DNA from: Chamaesiphon sp.
GTDB lineage: Bacteria; Cyanobacteriota; Cyanobacteriia; Cyanobacteriales; Chamaesiphonaceae
NCBI GenBank assembly: GCA_026785875.1
Contig: JAJAZF010000526.1
Span: 1-5,721 of the forward strand
Reading direction: 5' to 3'
Length of the DNA: 5,721 nt
The position numbers and the translations under genes were made by a program. Of this stretch, positions 1-5,661 are shown one piece after another (position 1 is the stretch's first letter; each line of letters opens with the position of its first letter). Under the pieces are notes generated by a model. The model had not been told where the DNA came from, ran no database searches, and was given only the letters and a program-made list of their open reading frames with translations.

Positions 1-321
1 GCGCAAGAAATCGCGGTGACAGGGTTGAATCGGCTCTGATTCGATATCAGGGATAGCGCGGACTCTTCCCTCCTCATAGAGTTTGGCATACTCACCATTG
101 AAGCATTGGTCTGGCCCACCCGTACCCAAGATCGAATACTGGCGATCGCTCAATGACTCAAATGTGACTCGTCCCGACCATTTATAATAAAAGTAGTATA
201 GTACCAATCGATCGGCATTCAGAGCCGATCGCAATTCGTCAGTAGTTGTTTGGATTCTAATGTCCCTGGCTAGATCTCGACTTAATCGATCGAATATTCT
301 TTGGAGCGATGGATCGGGCAT
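1..321 (-). CDS. GAF-domain protein, DXCF cyanobacteriochrome-like (N-terminal part)
   Basis: An uninterrupted minus-strand frame runs from an ATG at 321 to the window edge (107 residues, C-terminus missing). An in-frame TAG two codons upstream of the ATG fixes this start; no clear Shine-Dalgarno is visible. The protein goes straight into a GAF domain of the phytochrome/cyanobacteriochrome type. Visible family landmarks are ADRLVLYYF (36-44), WSGRV (48-52), DQCF (71-74), YEEGRVRAIPDI (82-93) and PCHRDFL (100-106). In cyanobacteriochromes the Cys of the CH motif carries the linear tetrapyrrole, and a second Cys in a DXCF motif forms a second, reversible link that gives blue or violet absorption. 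Both cysteines (C73 and C101) are present, 28 residues apart. From this I infer a cytoplasmic photoreceptor input domain. The output domain (histidine kinase, GGDEF, methyl-accepting or other) lies outside the window. A non-chromophore GAF paralogue remains possible. Confidence 0.8.
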   Translation of the reverse strand, partial: MPDPSLQRIFDRLSRDLARDIRIQTTTDELRSALNADRLVLYYFYYKWSGRVTFESLSDRQYSILGTGGPDQCFNGEYAKLYEEGRVRAIPDIESEPIQPCHRDFLR

Positions 322-360
322 AACCTATGTAATGGATGTTGATTTTTTAGCTGTCTGAAA

Positions 361-504
361 CGGGAGTATCCCACTTTTTAACCCTCACCCTAAATCCCTC
401 TCCCTCAGGGAGAGGGACTTTGAATCCGGCTCCCTTCTCCCTCAGGGAGAAGGGCTGGGGATGAGGGCAGTTAACCTCCGCAAGAAAAAGTGGGATGCTC
501 CCCG
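361..504. repeat. Nested palindromic intergenic repeat (MITE- or REP-like)
   Basis: Several inverted repeats are nested inside one another. The outer arms are 361-379 and 485-504 (cgGGAGTATCCCACTTTTT against its near-exact complement, one mismatch and one extra base). Middle arms ACCCTCACCC (381-390) pair with GGGGATGAGGG (457-467). Inside these lie two perfect hairpins: 396-405/407-416 (10 bp) and 432-442/444-454 (11 bp). The loop of each is effectively TCA inside CCCTCAGGG. The sequence is strongly strand-biased (C-rich left halves, G-rich right halves) and unlike coding DNA. Similar CCCTCACCC/CTCCC palindromes recur between genes in many cyanobacteria, as far as I recall. It sits between the M61 stop and the GAF gene start and could also weaken read-through on the minus strand. 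No transposase or clear target-site duplication is visible. Confidence 0.8.
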
Positions 505-520
505 CATGAATTAGTGAGTA

Positions 521-2275
521 TCAATTCACCCAAGCTTTAAATAGTTGGCGTTGAAGATCGTCTGGATGTTCTAACGATCGTAAGTGATATTGTTGTGGTT
601 GAGGTGCCGATAAAGTAACGGAGACTGTCATCAATCGATCGGCATGAAAAATAGTTAGATTAATTTGTTGCCCAACTTGATATACTTTAAGACGATCGTT
701 TAGTTTATCAGCACTGACTTTAAATCCATCGATGGCTAGCAATTCATCACCTGCATCAATTCCGGCTAATTGGGCGGGAGAATTACTTGCGACGGATTTA
801 ATCGCTTCTTTACCATGCTCGGTTTTGACGTTGATACCGAGATATGGAGTATGTGCTGCAACTGCTTGTAACTCGATTCCGAACGGAGCTAGGTATTCAT
901 TAAAAGGTAGCTCTTCAACACCATGAATATATCGATCGTAAAATTCAGTTAAATCTTCGCCCGCGATCGATTCAATGATATTCTTCAGTTGAGTTTCAGT
1001 AAAACCAATTTCCGCCTTACCAAATTGTTCCCACATTGTGACTAAGACATCATCAAAAGATTTAGTTCCCTGAGTGCGATCGCGAATCAATAAATCTAGT
1101 AATAGTGTCACCATTTCTCCTTTGAGATAATACGACATTTGGGAATTAGAACTATTGGCATCGGGACGATATAATTTAATCCAAGCATCAAAACTAGACT
1201 CACTCAGCGGCTGCACCAATCGCCCTGGAGTTGTCACAAAGCGGGTAATTTCTTTACTAAGTTCGGCTAAAAACTCTTTGTCATCATAAATTCCCGCACG
1301 TCTGGGAATTATCAGATCGTAATAACTAGTTGTCCCCTCACTAAACCAGAGTGAAGGTGTATAATTCTCCCCTTCATAGTCAAACTTTTCTAGAGCAGCG
1401 GGGCGAATCCGTTTGATATTCCAGAGATGGAAAAACTCATGCGCGACTAACTGCATAAAGCGATTGTGTTTCTCTGCTCCTTGAAAGTTGAAGCGGGGAT
1501 AGAGGAGCGAACAACAATTTTTATGCTCTAATCCTCCACCACCACCAGGCGAAAGATGTAGTAAAAATATATATTTTTCGTAAGGCAATCCGCCGAAGAT
1601 ATTAGCTTCAACTTCGACAATTTTTTTGATATCTGCGATCGCGATTTGGGGATCTAGATTGCCTTCTCCCCAAACTACTAGTTGATGAGGCTTATCTAAT
1701 ACAGTAAAGTCATATACTTGCCCAGAGCCGATCTCAAATGGGCTATCTATTAATGTATCCAGATTGTCCGCTAAGAAAGTTTTATTGCTCATTTCTGGGA
1801 GTGGTGTAGTAATCCGCCAATCGGAATGAGGTGGAATAATGGTAATCTCGATCGGGCTAGACTCATACCCAGGCACATAAAAACATAATGCTGCTGGATT
1901 GAAATACCCATGAGTGGCATCTAAATGATTAGTCCGAACGGTTAGTTCATTCGCAAACATCCGATAACTAATCGTAATTTCAGTGCTATTATCTGTCTGA
2001 ATTTGCCAATGATTTTTAGCAATCTTGATTGCAGTTAACTTCTTACCTTCACTCCCCACTGCTGCAAAATCTTGTAATTGCTTGGCATATTCTCGGACTA
2101 AATAGGAACCAGGAGTCCATACTGGCATTTTGACATCTAGCAGATCGCTATCCCAATTACTGACTGTCAATTTCACCTCAAACAGATGAGTTTGCGGCTG
2201 AGACATCGCTATTTCATAAGCAAATCTCGGCGCGTAAAATTGAGTCTTGGTAATAGTAACTATAGATTGAGTCAT
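521..2275 (-). CDS. M61 family metallopeptidase with PDZ domain
   Basis: A complete 584-residue protein. It matches the M61 (glycyl aminopeptidase-like) zinc peptidase family in length and domain order. Residues about 12-180 form the M61 N-terminal beta domain, with the conserved opening FAYEIAMSQPQTHLFEV (18-34) and TPGSYLVREY (54-63). The catalytic domain (about 190-460) carries the Gly-rich GGGGGLEH segment (244-251), the zinc-binding HEFFH (279-283, with E280 as general base) and WFSEGTTSYYD (310-320), whose E313 is the expected third zinc ligand. A PDZ domain follows at about 478-555 (YLGI, NSPAQLAGIDAGDELLAIDG). There is no signal peptide or membrane segment, so it is probably cytoplasmic. 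In this family aminopeptidase activity on N-terminal Gly or Ala peptides is known, but the substrate here is unknown. The ATG at 2275 is favoured because conserved residues begin before the next Met (24). It lies 71 bases downstream of the HetZ-related gene on the same strand. Confidence 0.95.
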   Translation of the reverse strand: MTQSIVTITKTQFYAPRFAYEIAMSQPQTHLFEVKLTVSNWDSDLLDVKMPVWTPGSYLVREYAKQLQDFAAVGSEGKKLTAIKIAKNHWQIQTDNSTEITISYRMFANELTVRTNHLDATHGYFNPAALCFYVPGYESSPIEITIIPPHSDWRITTPLPEMSNKTFLADNLDTLIDSPFEIGSGQVYDFTVLDKPHQLVVWGEGNLDPQIAIADIKKIVEVEANIFGGLPYEKYIFLLHLSPGGGGGLEHKNCCSLLYPRFNFQGAEKHNRFMQLVAHEFFHLWNIKRIRPAALEKFDYEGENYTPSLWFSEGTTSYYDLIIPRRAGIYDDKEFLAELSKEITRFVTTPGRLVQPLSESSFDAWIKLYRPDANSSNSQMSYYLKGEMVTLLLDLLIRDRTQGTKSFDDVLVTMWEQFGKAEIGFTETQLKNIIESIAGEDLTEFYDRYIHGVEELPFNEYLAPFGIELQAVAAHTPYLGINVKTEHGKEAIKSVASNSPAQLAGIDAGDELLAIDGFKVSADKLNDRLKVYQVGQQINLTIFHADRLMTVSVTLSAPQPQQYHLRSLEHPDDLQRQLFKAWVN

Positions 2276-2346
2276 TGGTTGGGTTTGATGTTTCGGGTTT
2301 TAGTTAATTAGTGTAAATTTAATTGTCCGTCCTAATAATTTAGCTG

Positions 2347-3477
2347 TCAACTGATTCTCAGTTCTTGTGCAGCCAAATAAATATGACTCCATTCTCCCAT
2401 CACTTGATTAGTTTTTATTTTGAGAGATTTGGCGATCGACTCCACAGAAGTACCTGCTTTTAATCCCATCATAATCTCGCGTTGTTTGGGATCTAAACTA
2501 CTACAAAATTGGAGCCATCGATCGGGTGTTAATCCCAAGTTATGTTCTTGTAGAGATATGTGCAACCATTGAGAGACTAGTTCTGACTCTGCTTTAATTG
2601 CAAAGACTTTGAGTGAGTGATAGTTGATTTTTTCACGGAGGCGATAGACTTGCTTAATCTCCATTTTCAAGGCGATGGCGATCGATTCTGGCGTTTTACC
2701 CTGAAGATAGAGATCGAGCCAGATCCCAGCTTCGGGACTGACATTTTCGATCAGATAATTGCGGAGTGTGTCTTTGACACGATCGCGAGTAATTTGCGTT
2801 TCTTCCCACTCTTGCTGTTGGTGATAATTTTCTTGAGCTTGCTTGTCTAAAAGGCTCAGAGTGGAATCACTATCGCCGATGACTTCATCAGAGACAATCT
2901 TGACTAAATCACTTTGAGGTACATTTGTCACACCACCTTTTTGCGATCGCCGCAGATAGTTGACAAATCGATGAGCGAGTAATGGTTGATTGCGAATCGG
3001 ACGCAGACAATATTCTTCAATACTAGCAAACAGTAACGTATCTCGCAGCCGAGGATTTTTGGTACATTTCCCAATCCAAGCAATTTGCTGTTGAATGTAT
3101 TTATCACCCTGAAGCAGCTCCTGAATCACTTCCTGCAATACATCGACAACTTGTCGCTGTCGATCGTTACTCAACGTCAGCCATGCGCGAATTTTGTCCC
3201 GCAAGACTGCTAATCCGCCCAACCGCTGCATCAGATTTTTATAGGCTCGTTCCGGTGGTAAGCCTAGGTATCTTTGGACTAGAATCCGCCACCGATAGTC
3301 CATCGCTCGGTTGGCAATCTTGATATACTCCGCATCCAGGGTTTCCAGCCGTTCCCGATCTTCACCGAGCAACCAATTGAGAATACTAGTTTGAGCGGTG
3401 GGATTTTGCCCATGACATTCTGTGGCGATGCGGGTTTCCCACTGAGTGGCGATCTTTTCTATGATTACATTCGTCAT
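2347..3477 (-). CDS. HetZ-related protein (helix-turn-helix regulator family)
   Basis: A 376-residue, mainly helical soluble protein. Its C-terminal third resembles what I remember of the heterocyst differentiation protein HetZ: a VYRLREKINYHSLKVFA-type segment (277-293), ELVSQWLHISL (299-309), NLGLTPDRW (313-321), then LDPKQREIMMGLKAGTSVESIAKSLKI (328-354). That last segment looks like a sigma-factor region 4 helix-turn-helix. A second HTH-like segment is at about 252-285 (GKTPESIAIALKMEIKQV). The middle holds LLFASIEEYCLRPIRNQPLL (148-167), and the N-terminal part AMDYRWRILVQRYLGLPPERAYKNL. HetZ itself is a DNA-associated regulator of heterocyst differentiation, but related paralogues occur in cyanobacteria without heterocysts, so the role here is unassigned. 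I chose the ATG at 3477, which has AGGAG upstream. The frame stays open to a TTG at 3540, adding 21 basic residues with no family look. Confidence 0.72.
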   Translation of the reverse strand: MTNVIIEKIATQWETRIATECHGQNPTAQTSILNWLLGEDRERLETLDAEYIKIANRAMDYRWRILVQRYLGLPPERAYKNLMQRLGGLAVLRDKIRAWLTLSNDRQRQVVDVLQEVIQELLQGDKYIQQQIAWIGKCTKNPRLRDTLLFASIEEYCLRPIRNQPLLAHRFVNYLRRSQKGGVTNVPQSDLVKIVSDEVIGDSDSTLSLLDKQAQENYHQQQEWEETQITRDRVKDTLRNYLIENVSPEAGIWLDLYLQGKTPESIAIALKMEIKQVYRLREKINYHSLKVFAIKAESELVSQWLHISLQEHNLGLTPDRWLQFCSSLDPKQREIMMGLKAGTSVESIAKSLKIKTNQVMGEWSHIYLAAQELRIS

Positions 3478-3487
3478 CTGGCGGTTG

Positions 3488-3492
3488 CTCCT
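3488..3492 (-). promoter_or_regulatory. Ribosome binding site of the HetZ-related gene
   Basis: On the minus strand this reads AGGAG, with 10 bases between it and the ATG at 3477. It is the reason for starting the HetZ-related protein there and not at the TTG at 3540, which has no such motif. The spacing is at the long end of normal. Confidence 0.55.
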
Positions 3493-3615
3493 GTCCCCTC
3501 GGTGAAAATTAAGCTGTTTCGGTTTAGCTCCGATCCACAATATAGCTGATGGTATTCGGTTTACGGGGCGGCTGAATGGCTCGATCTAGATGCCTATTTA
3601 AACTCTAATTGGGTT

Positions 3616-3620
3616 GGAGG
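3616..3620 (+). promoter_or_regulatory. Shine-Dalgarno site of the decayed small gene
   Basis: GGAGG lies 6 bases before the ATG at 3627, which is ideal spacing and strength. It supports the view that a gene was or is translated here on the plus strand, although the frame behind it stops after 21 codons. Confidence 0.5.
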
Positions 3621-3626
3621 ATCGAG

Positions 3627-3888
3627 ATGATGCGGGGTGAGATTAGAGAGTTATTTATTGAGGATTTAGTTCCAATTTGGCGAGAAAATTAATACTCAGA
3701 CGTTGGACGTTACTGTTTGCTAACGATCGAATGGGAGGATGTGGCGATTGTGTCCGATTTTAGCGATTTAGAGGGTGTGGCTAGATGATTGGATCGCGGG
3801 GATTGTCGCGATCGAAATCACAGACAGCCAAGTTTCGATCTCAATGCCCGATCGAGTCAGGTTGGATCTAACCAGTTACCGCCTTTAG
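3627..3888 (+). pseudogene. Remnant of a small gene of unknown function (one stop, one frameshift)
   Basis: From the ATG at 3627 the frame reads MMRGEIRELFIEDLVPIWRE-N and then hits TAA at 3690-3692. The same frame continues as plausible protein (YSDVGRYCLLTIEWED, then VAIVSDFSDLEG) until TGA at 3786. From about 3772 the neighbouring frame (+1) carries on with VWLDDWIAGIVAIEITDSQV followed by SISMPDRVRLDLTSYRL and ends at TAG 3886-3888. Joined together these would make a protein of about 86-87 residues, acidic and with no signal peptide or membrane segment. I do not recognise the family. A strong GGAGG at 3616 precedes the ATG. The simplest reading is a gene inactivated by one nonsense change and one single-base insertion near 3772-3790. 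Other possibilities are a genuine 21-residue peptide or chance open frames. It is the only candidate plus-strand gene in the middle of the window and lies between two minus-strand genes. Confidence 0.4.
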
Positions 3889-3961
3889 ACACTCAGGCGG
3901 TGGAAATATGCTAGCTATAGTCTAACCAAATTAACTAGCGAATCCGATTTAAAAAGTAACT

Positions 3962-4001
3962 AAAAAGTCGTAAGACAGCAGGAAATCAGCTATCTTACGA
4001 C
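3962..4001 (-). terminator. Intrinsic terminator of the DUF2862-ArsA/Get3-like unit
   Basis: Read on the minus strand, GTCGTAAGATAGC (4001-3989) pairs with GCTGTCTTACGAC (3979-3967). This gives a 13-bp stem with a single G-T wobble and a 9-base loop, followed at once by TTTTT (3966-3962) and a second T run after a few bases. It starts 29 bases past the ATPase stop codon, as expected for a rho-independent terminator of that transcript. Confidence 0.85.
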
Positions 4002-4003
4002 AT

Positions 4004-4021
4004 TTACGCCAAAAGGCGTAA
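4004..4021. repeat. Short perfect hairpin between the ATPase stop and its terminator
   Basis: TTACGCC (4004-4010) and GGCGTAA (4015-4021) form a perfect 7-bp stem with a 4-base AAAA loop. The hairpin sits directly between the ATPase stop and the terminator stem. Without a T run on its minus-strand 3' side it is not a terminator by itself. It may protect the 3' end of the message or add to pausing before the main terminator. Confidence 0.6.
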
Positions 4022-4029
4022 GCCCTTAC

Positions 4030-5127
4030 CTAAAAAGAAATAATGAGATATCCGCTCTGAAACTTCGCTCCAGTGACACTCGATCCTTTGAGCGGCGGTG
4101 GTAACAAAATATTCCGTCGTTGATCTCCTGCCTCGATCGTCACCTCTGGCCCCGATTGAGTCAGCTTGACTTGTGTTTTGTCAAAACCAGGTAAATATAG
4201 CCGTACCTCGCGCTTGGGGATGTCAATGGCGATCGGTTTGGGTGCATCGATCGCTTGACTAAAATCTGGCATGGCATCTAGTAACGGTTGCCAATCAGTT
4301 CCCACCCGAGTCGGGATCGCGGTCACTACTAAGGGATCGAATTCCAACCCAACTACCGGATCGTTGGCACCTTGATTAAAAATAATGCCACCGATCGTCA
4401 ATCCTGACTGTTGAGCACTCCCCCACAAATACTTAGCTGTCGCGACTGCGGCTGGATCGTCAGTAGTGACCAGATAGCCCACCACTCGCTGGGGATTACC
4501 GATGACAGTTTGACTGACTGATAGGGCGTTATTTGCCTCCTGAAGCGGCTGTGAGGTGACATTCTCACCCGTCCAAGCGATCGCCCCAATTGCTGCCATT
4601 GCAGGCTGCATAATCGGCGAAACCGTTTTCCACAGATCTGATTCTTCAACTACGGCGACAAAGCGACGTAGATACCAACTGAGACTATCGGACATCCCCG
4701 CCATCCTCAGGGTAGTAATGTCTCCAGTACCATCGTAGACAATGGTGTCATACTTACCGCTAGCATCATATTGTCGCAAGGCATTGAGCGCGATCGCACT
4801 CTCCATCCCTGGGATAATGGCTAATTCTTGCCCGTAAACATTGCGTAAAAGGGGCGATCGCAAGTACCGCGCTTCAACTTGCTTGATATCTTCCCAACCA
4901 CGCTCGATCGCCGCAGTTGCCGAGATTAATACTACTTCTAGATTTGCACCGATAGATTGGGGTTTATCTGTGAGGGGAACACCCAGCAAGATCCCAGTTG
5001 CTGGCGTGGGATCTTGACTGACAAATAATACCCGCCGACCCAGGTTAGCTTGTTGTTTGGCGGCGGCGATCGCCACAGTAGTCCGACCGGAACCGCCTTT
5101 ACCGAGGAAGGTGAGAATTTGGGGCAT
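4030..5127 (-). CDS. ArsA/Get3-like P-loop ATPase with C-terminal HSP20-like domain
   Basis: A complete 365-residue protein, in the usual size range for the cyanobacterial ArsA/Get3-like (Get3d-type) proteins. The P-loop is GKGGSGRTT (9-17): it keeps the deviant-Walker signature lysine K10, but the usual Walker A lysine is Arg (R15). A switch I-like segment is SQDPTPATG (37-45), and a switch II-like segment YDGTGDITTLR (131-141) stands where Get3 has a DTAPTGHTLR-like motif. The tail (about 302-365; REVRLYLPGF, IEAGDQRRNILLPPPL, SGYLIISF) matches the small heat-shock/alpha-crystallin-like domain fused to many bacterial ArsA-like ATPases. There is no cysteine at all, so neither arsenite-binding cysteines nor the Get3 CxxC zinc site exists. 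Arsenite export is therefore unlikely; a chaperone or protein-targeting role is the better inference. It is soluble and cytoplasmic. The ATG at 5127 is one base after the DUF2862 stop, which implies translational coupling; its own Shine-Dalgarno is weak. Confidence 0.9.
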   Translation of the reverse strand: MPQILTFLGKGGSGRTTVAIAAAKQQANLGRRVLFVSQDPTPATGILLGVPLTDKPQSIGANLEVVLISATAAIERGWEDIKQVEARYLRSPLLRNVYGQELAIIPGMESAIALNALRQYDASGKYDTIVYDGTGDITTLRMAGMSDSLSWYLRRFVAVVEESDLWKTVSPIMQPAMAAIGAIAWTGENVTSQPLQEANNALSVSQTVIGNPQRVVGYLVTTDDPAAVATAKYLWGSAQQSGLTIGGIIFNQGANDPVVGLEFDPLVVTAIPTRVGTDWQPLLDAMPDFSQAIDAPKPIAIDIPKREVRLYLPGFDKTQVKLTQSGPEVTIEAGDQRRNILLPPPLKGSSVTGAKFQSGYLIISF

Positions 5128-5128
5128 A

Positions 5129-5323
5129 TTATTCTACAACTCTGAGTTCATCTTCAAAAAACCAGGTACTAGTTTTATCCTCAAATTGCACGACAGCACC
5201 GACACCGCTACCATCAGTCATTTTGAATTCTTTGACTGTACCTACTTTACCTAGTTTACTCACAACGCCGTCCGATACCCGATCTCTGAGGCGATAAACT
5301 TTAACTTGTTGACCGATTTCCAT
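5129..5323 (-). CDS. DUF2862 domain protein
   Basis: A 64-residue protein that matches the small cyanobacterial DUF2862 family along its full length: MEIGQQVKVYRLRDRVSDG (1-19), KLGKVGTVKEFKMTDGSGVG (23-42), then VQFEDKTSTWFFEDEL (45-60). The fold looks like a small all-beta barrel of the kind that binds partners, and the function is unknown. I chose the ATG at 5323 because family members begin MEIGQ. The frame stays open upstream to an ATG at 5356 (11 extra residues) and a TTG at 5374 (17 extra), neither with a good ribosome site, so the N-terminus is the main uncertainty. It is the first gene of a two-gene unit: its stop lies one base before the ATPase start. Upstream on the minus strand a TAGAAT at about 5373-5378 could be a -10 box, but it overlaps the longest start option and no good -35 is seen. 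Confidence 0.85.
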   Translation of the reverse strand: MEIGQQVKVYRLRDRVSDGVVSKLGKVGTVKEFKMTDGSGVGAVVQFEDKTSTWFFEDELRVVE

Positions 5324-5461
5324 TGAACTTAAACTTATTGAGGTGATTTTCTCCATTCCACAGTTTACCAGCAATTCTAGGCTCAGATTGATTTGCTCAC
5401 ATCTTGCACCAATACATCAAGACTAGTAAAAACAGAGATCTTAGGGTACCCACAAGCGGCG

Positions 5462-5492
5462 TTTTTATTCGGGGGGAACCCCCGAATAAAAA
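5462..5492. repeat. 14-bp perfect hairpin
   Basis: TTTTTATTCGGGGG (5462-5475) and its exact complement (5479-5492) are separated by only GAA. The stem is T-rich on the left and A-rich on the right, the reverse of a bidirectional terminator, so a repeat-element origin is more likely than a terminator. Confidence 0.8.
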
Positions 5493-5507
5493 AACGACAA
5501 GACAGCG

Positions 5508-5548
5508 AAAAGTGCGTTCTTGGGGTTTCCCCAAGTGAAGCACCTTTT
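5508..5548. repeat. Two-tier hairpin around GGGGTTTCCCC
   Basis: CTTGGGG (5519-5525) pairs perfectly with CCCCAAG (5529-5535) across a TTT loop. After a small internal loop the outer arms AAAAGTGC (5508-5515) pair with GCAC-C-TTTT (5540-5548, one bulged C). On the plus strand the outer stem ends in TTTT, so weak termination is possible. Confidence 0.65.
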
Positions 5549-5554
5549 CAAGAC

Positions 5555-5566
5555 AGGGGCACCCCT
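5555..5566. repeat. Short palindrome AGGGG-CA-CCCCT
   Basis: Five-base arms AGGGG (5555-5559) and CCCCT (5562-5566) are separated by CA. The loop is too small to be a strong hairpin without opening the last pair. It is listed because it continues the series of G/C-run palindromes in this element. Confidence 0.45.
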
Positions 5567-5629
5567 ACAGGTTAATTGTAGCAGGGTGGTTTCATACAAG
5601 AAAAGAAAAAACATCGTCAACTTGGTTAG

Positions 5630-5652
5630 CCCACAAGCGGAGAGCTTGTGGG
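5630..5652. repeat. 9-bp hairpin CCCACAAGC/GCTTGTGGG
   Basis: Perfect arms at 5630-5638 and 5644-5652 enclose a 5-base GGAGA loop. The left arm with two further bases is repeated at 5449-5459. It lies 9 bases before the possible start codon at 5662, so if that gene is real the hairpin would sit in its leader. Confidence 0.75.
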
Positions 5653-5661
5653 ACAGTCCGA

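Larger units (their letters stand above)
3478..4029. other. Gene-poor interval between the HetZ-related and ArsA/Get3-like genes
   Basis: No intact gene of normal size is found in these 552 bases on either strand. The part nearest the HetZ-related gene (3478-3606) should contain its promoter, but I see no convincing -35/-10 pair. The middle (3609-3888) holds the decayed small gene on the plus strand. Bases 3889-3960 are AT-rich and show only a weak GCTAG/CTAGC inverted pair (about 3911-3939). The right part (3962-4021) holds a terminator and a second hairpin serving the ATPase gene. Confidence 0.6.
5449..5652. repeat. Palindrome-rich intergenic element bounded by CCCACAAGC inverted repeats
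   Basis: CCCACAAGC at 5449-5457 and its exact complement GCTTGTGGG at 5644-5652 bound a stretch of about 204 bases packed with hairpins and no credible gene. The 11-mer CCCACAAGCGG occurs twice as a direct repeat (5449-5459 and 5630-5640). The right-hand GCTTGTGGG can thus pair locally with the second copy or over a distance with the first. This arrangement suggests a non-autonomous mobile element or a composite of stacked repeat units. No transposase, long terminal repeats or target duplication can be shown from this single copy. Confidence 0.5.

Noticed and set aside
361..504. CRISPR array
   Set aside because: The repeats are inverted and nested, not direct repeats with regular unique spacers.
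732..926. Open plus-strand frame of 64 codons
   Set aside because: It lies wholly inside the M61 peptidase gene on the other strand, opposite its conserved PDZ domain, with no ribosome site and no protein-like pattern.
2617..2850. Open plus-strand frame of 77 codons with a hydrophobic end
   Set aside because: It is antisense to the HetZ-related coding region; the hydrophobic tail comes from complementing Gln/Glu-rich codons and has no independent support.
4398..4738. Open frames on both strands inside the ATPase gene (4398-4649 minus, 4556-4738 plus)
   Set aside because: Both are covered by the well-supported ArsA/Get3-like gene in another frame and show no family features.
4030..5127. Arsenite-exporting ArsA pump subunit
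   Set aside because: There is a single ATPase domain with no cysteines, no arsB/arsR/arsC neighbours, and a fused small-heat-shock-like tail, all of which point away from arsenite transport.
5057..5254. Open plus-strand frame of 65 codons
   Set aside because: It is antisense to the ATPase P-loop region and the DUF2862 gene, both clearly real.
5462..5492. Strong hairpin as an intrinsic terminator
   Set aside because: The T-rich arm is on the 5' side and the A-rich arm on the 3' side on both strands, so no run of U follows the stem in either direction.
5393..5575. Open plus-strand frame of 60 codons
   Set aside because: It runs straight through the palindromes at 5462-5566, has no ribosome site, and its sequence is what the repeats dictate, so it is not a credible protein.
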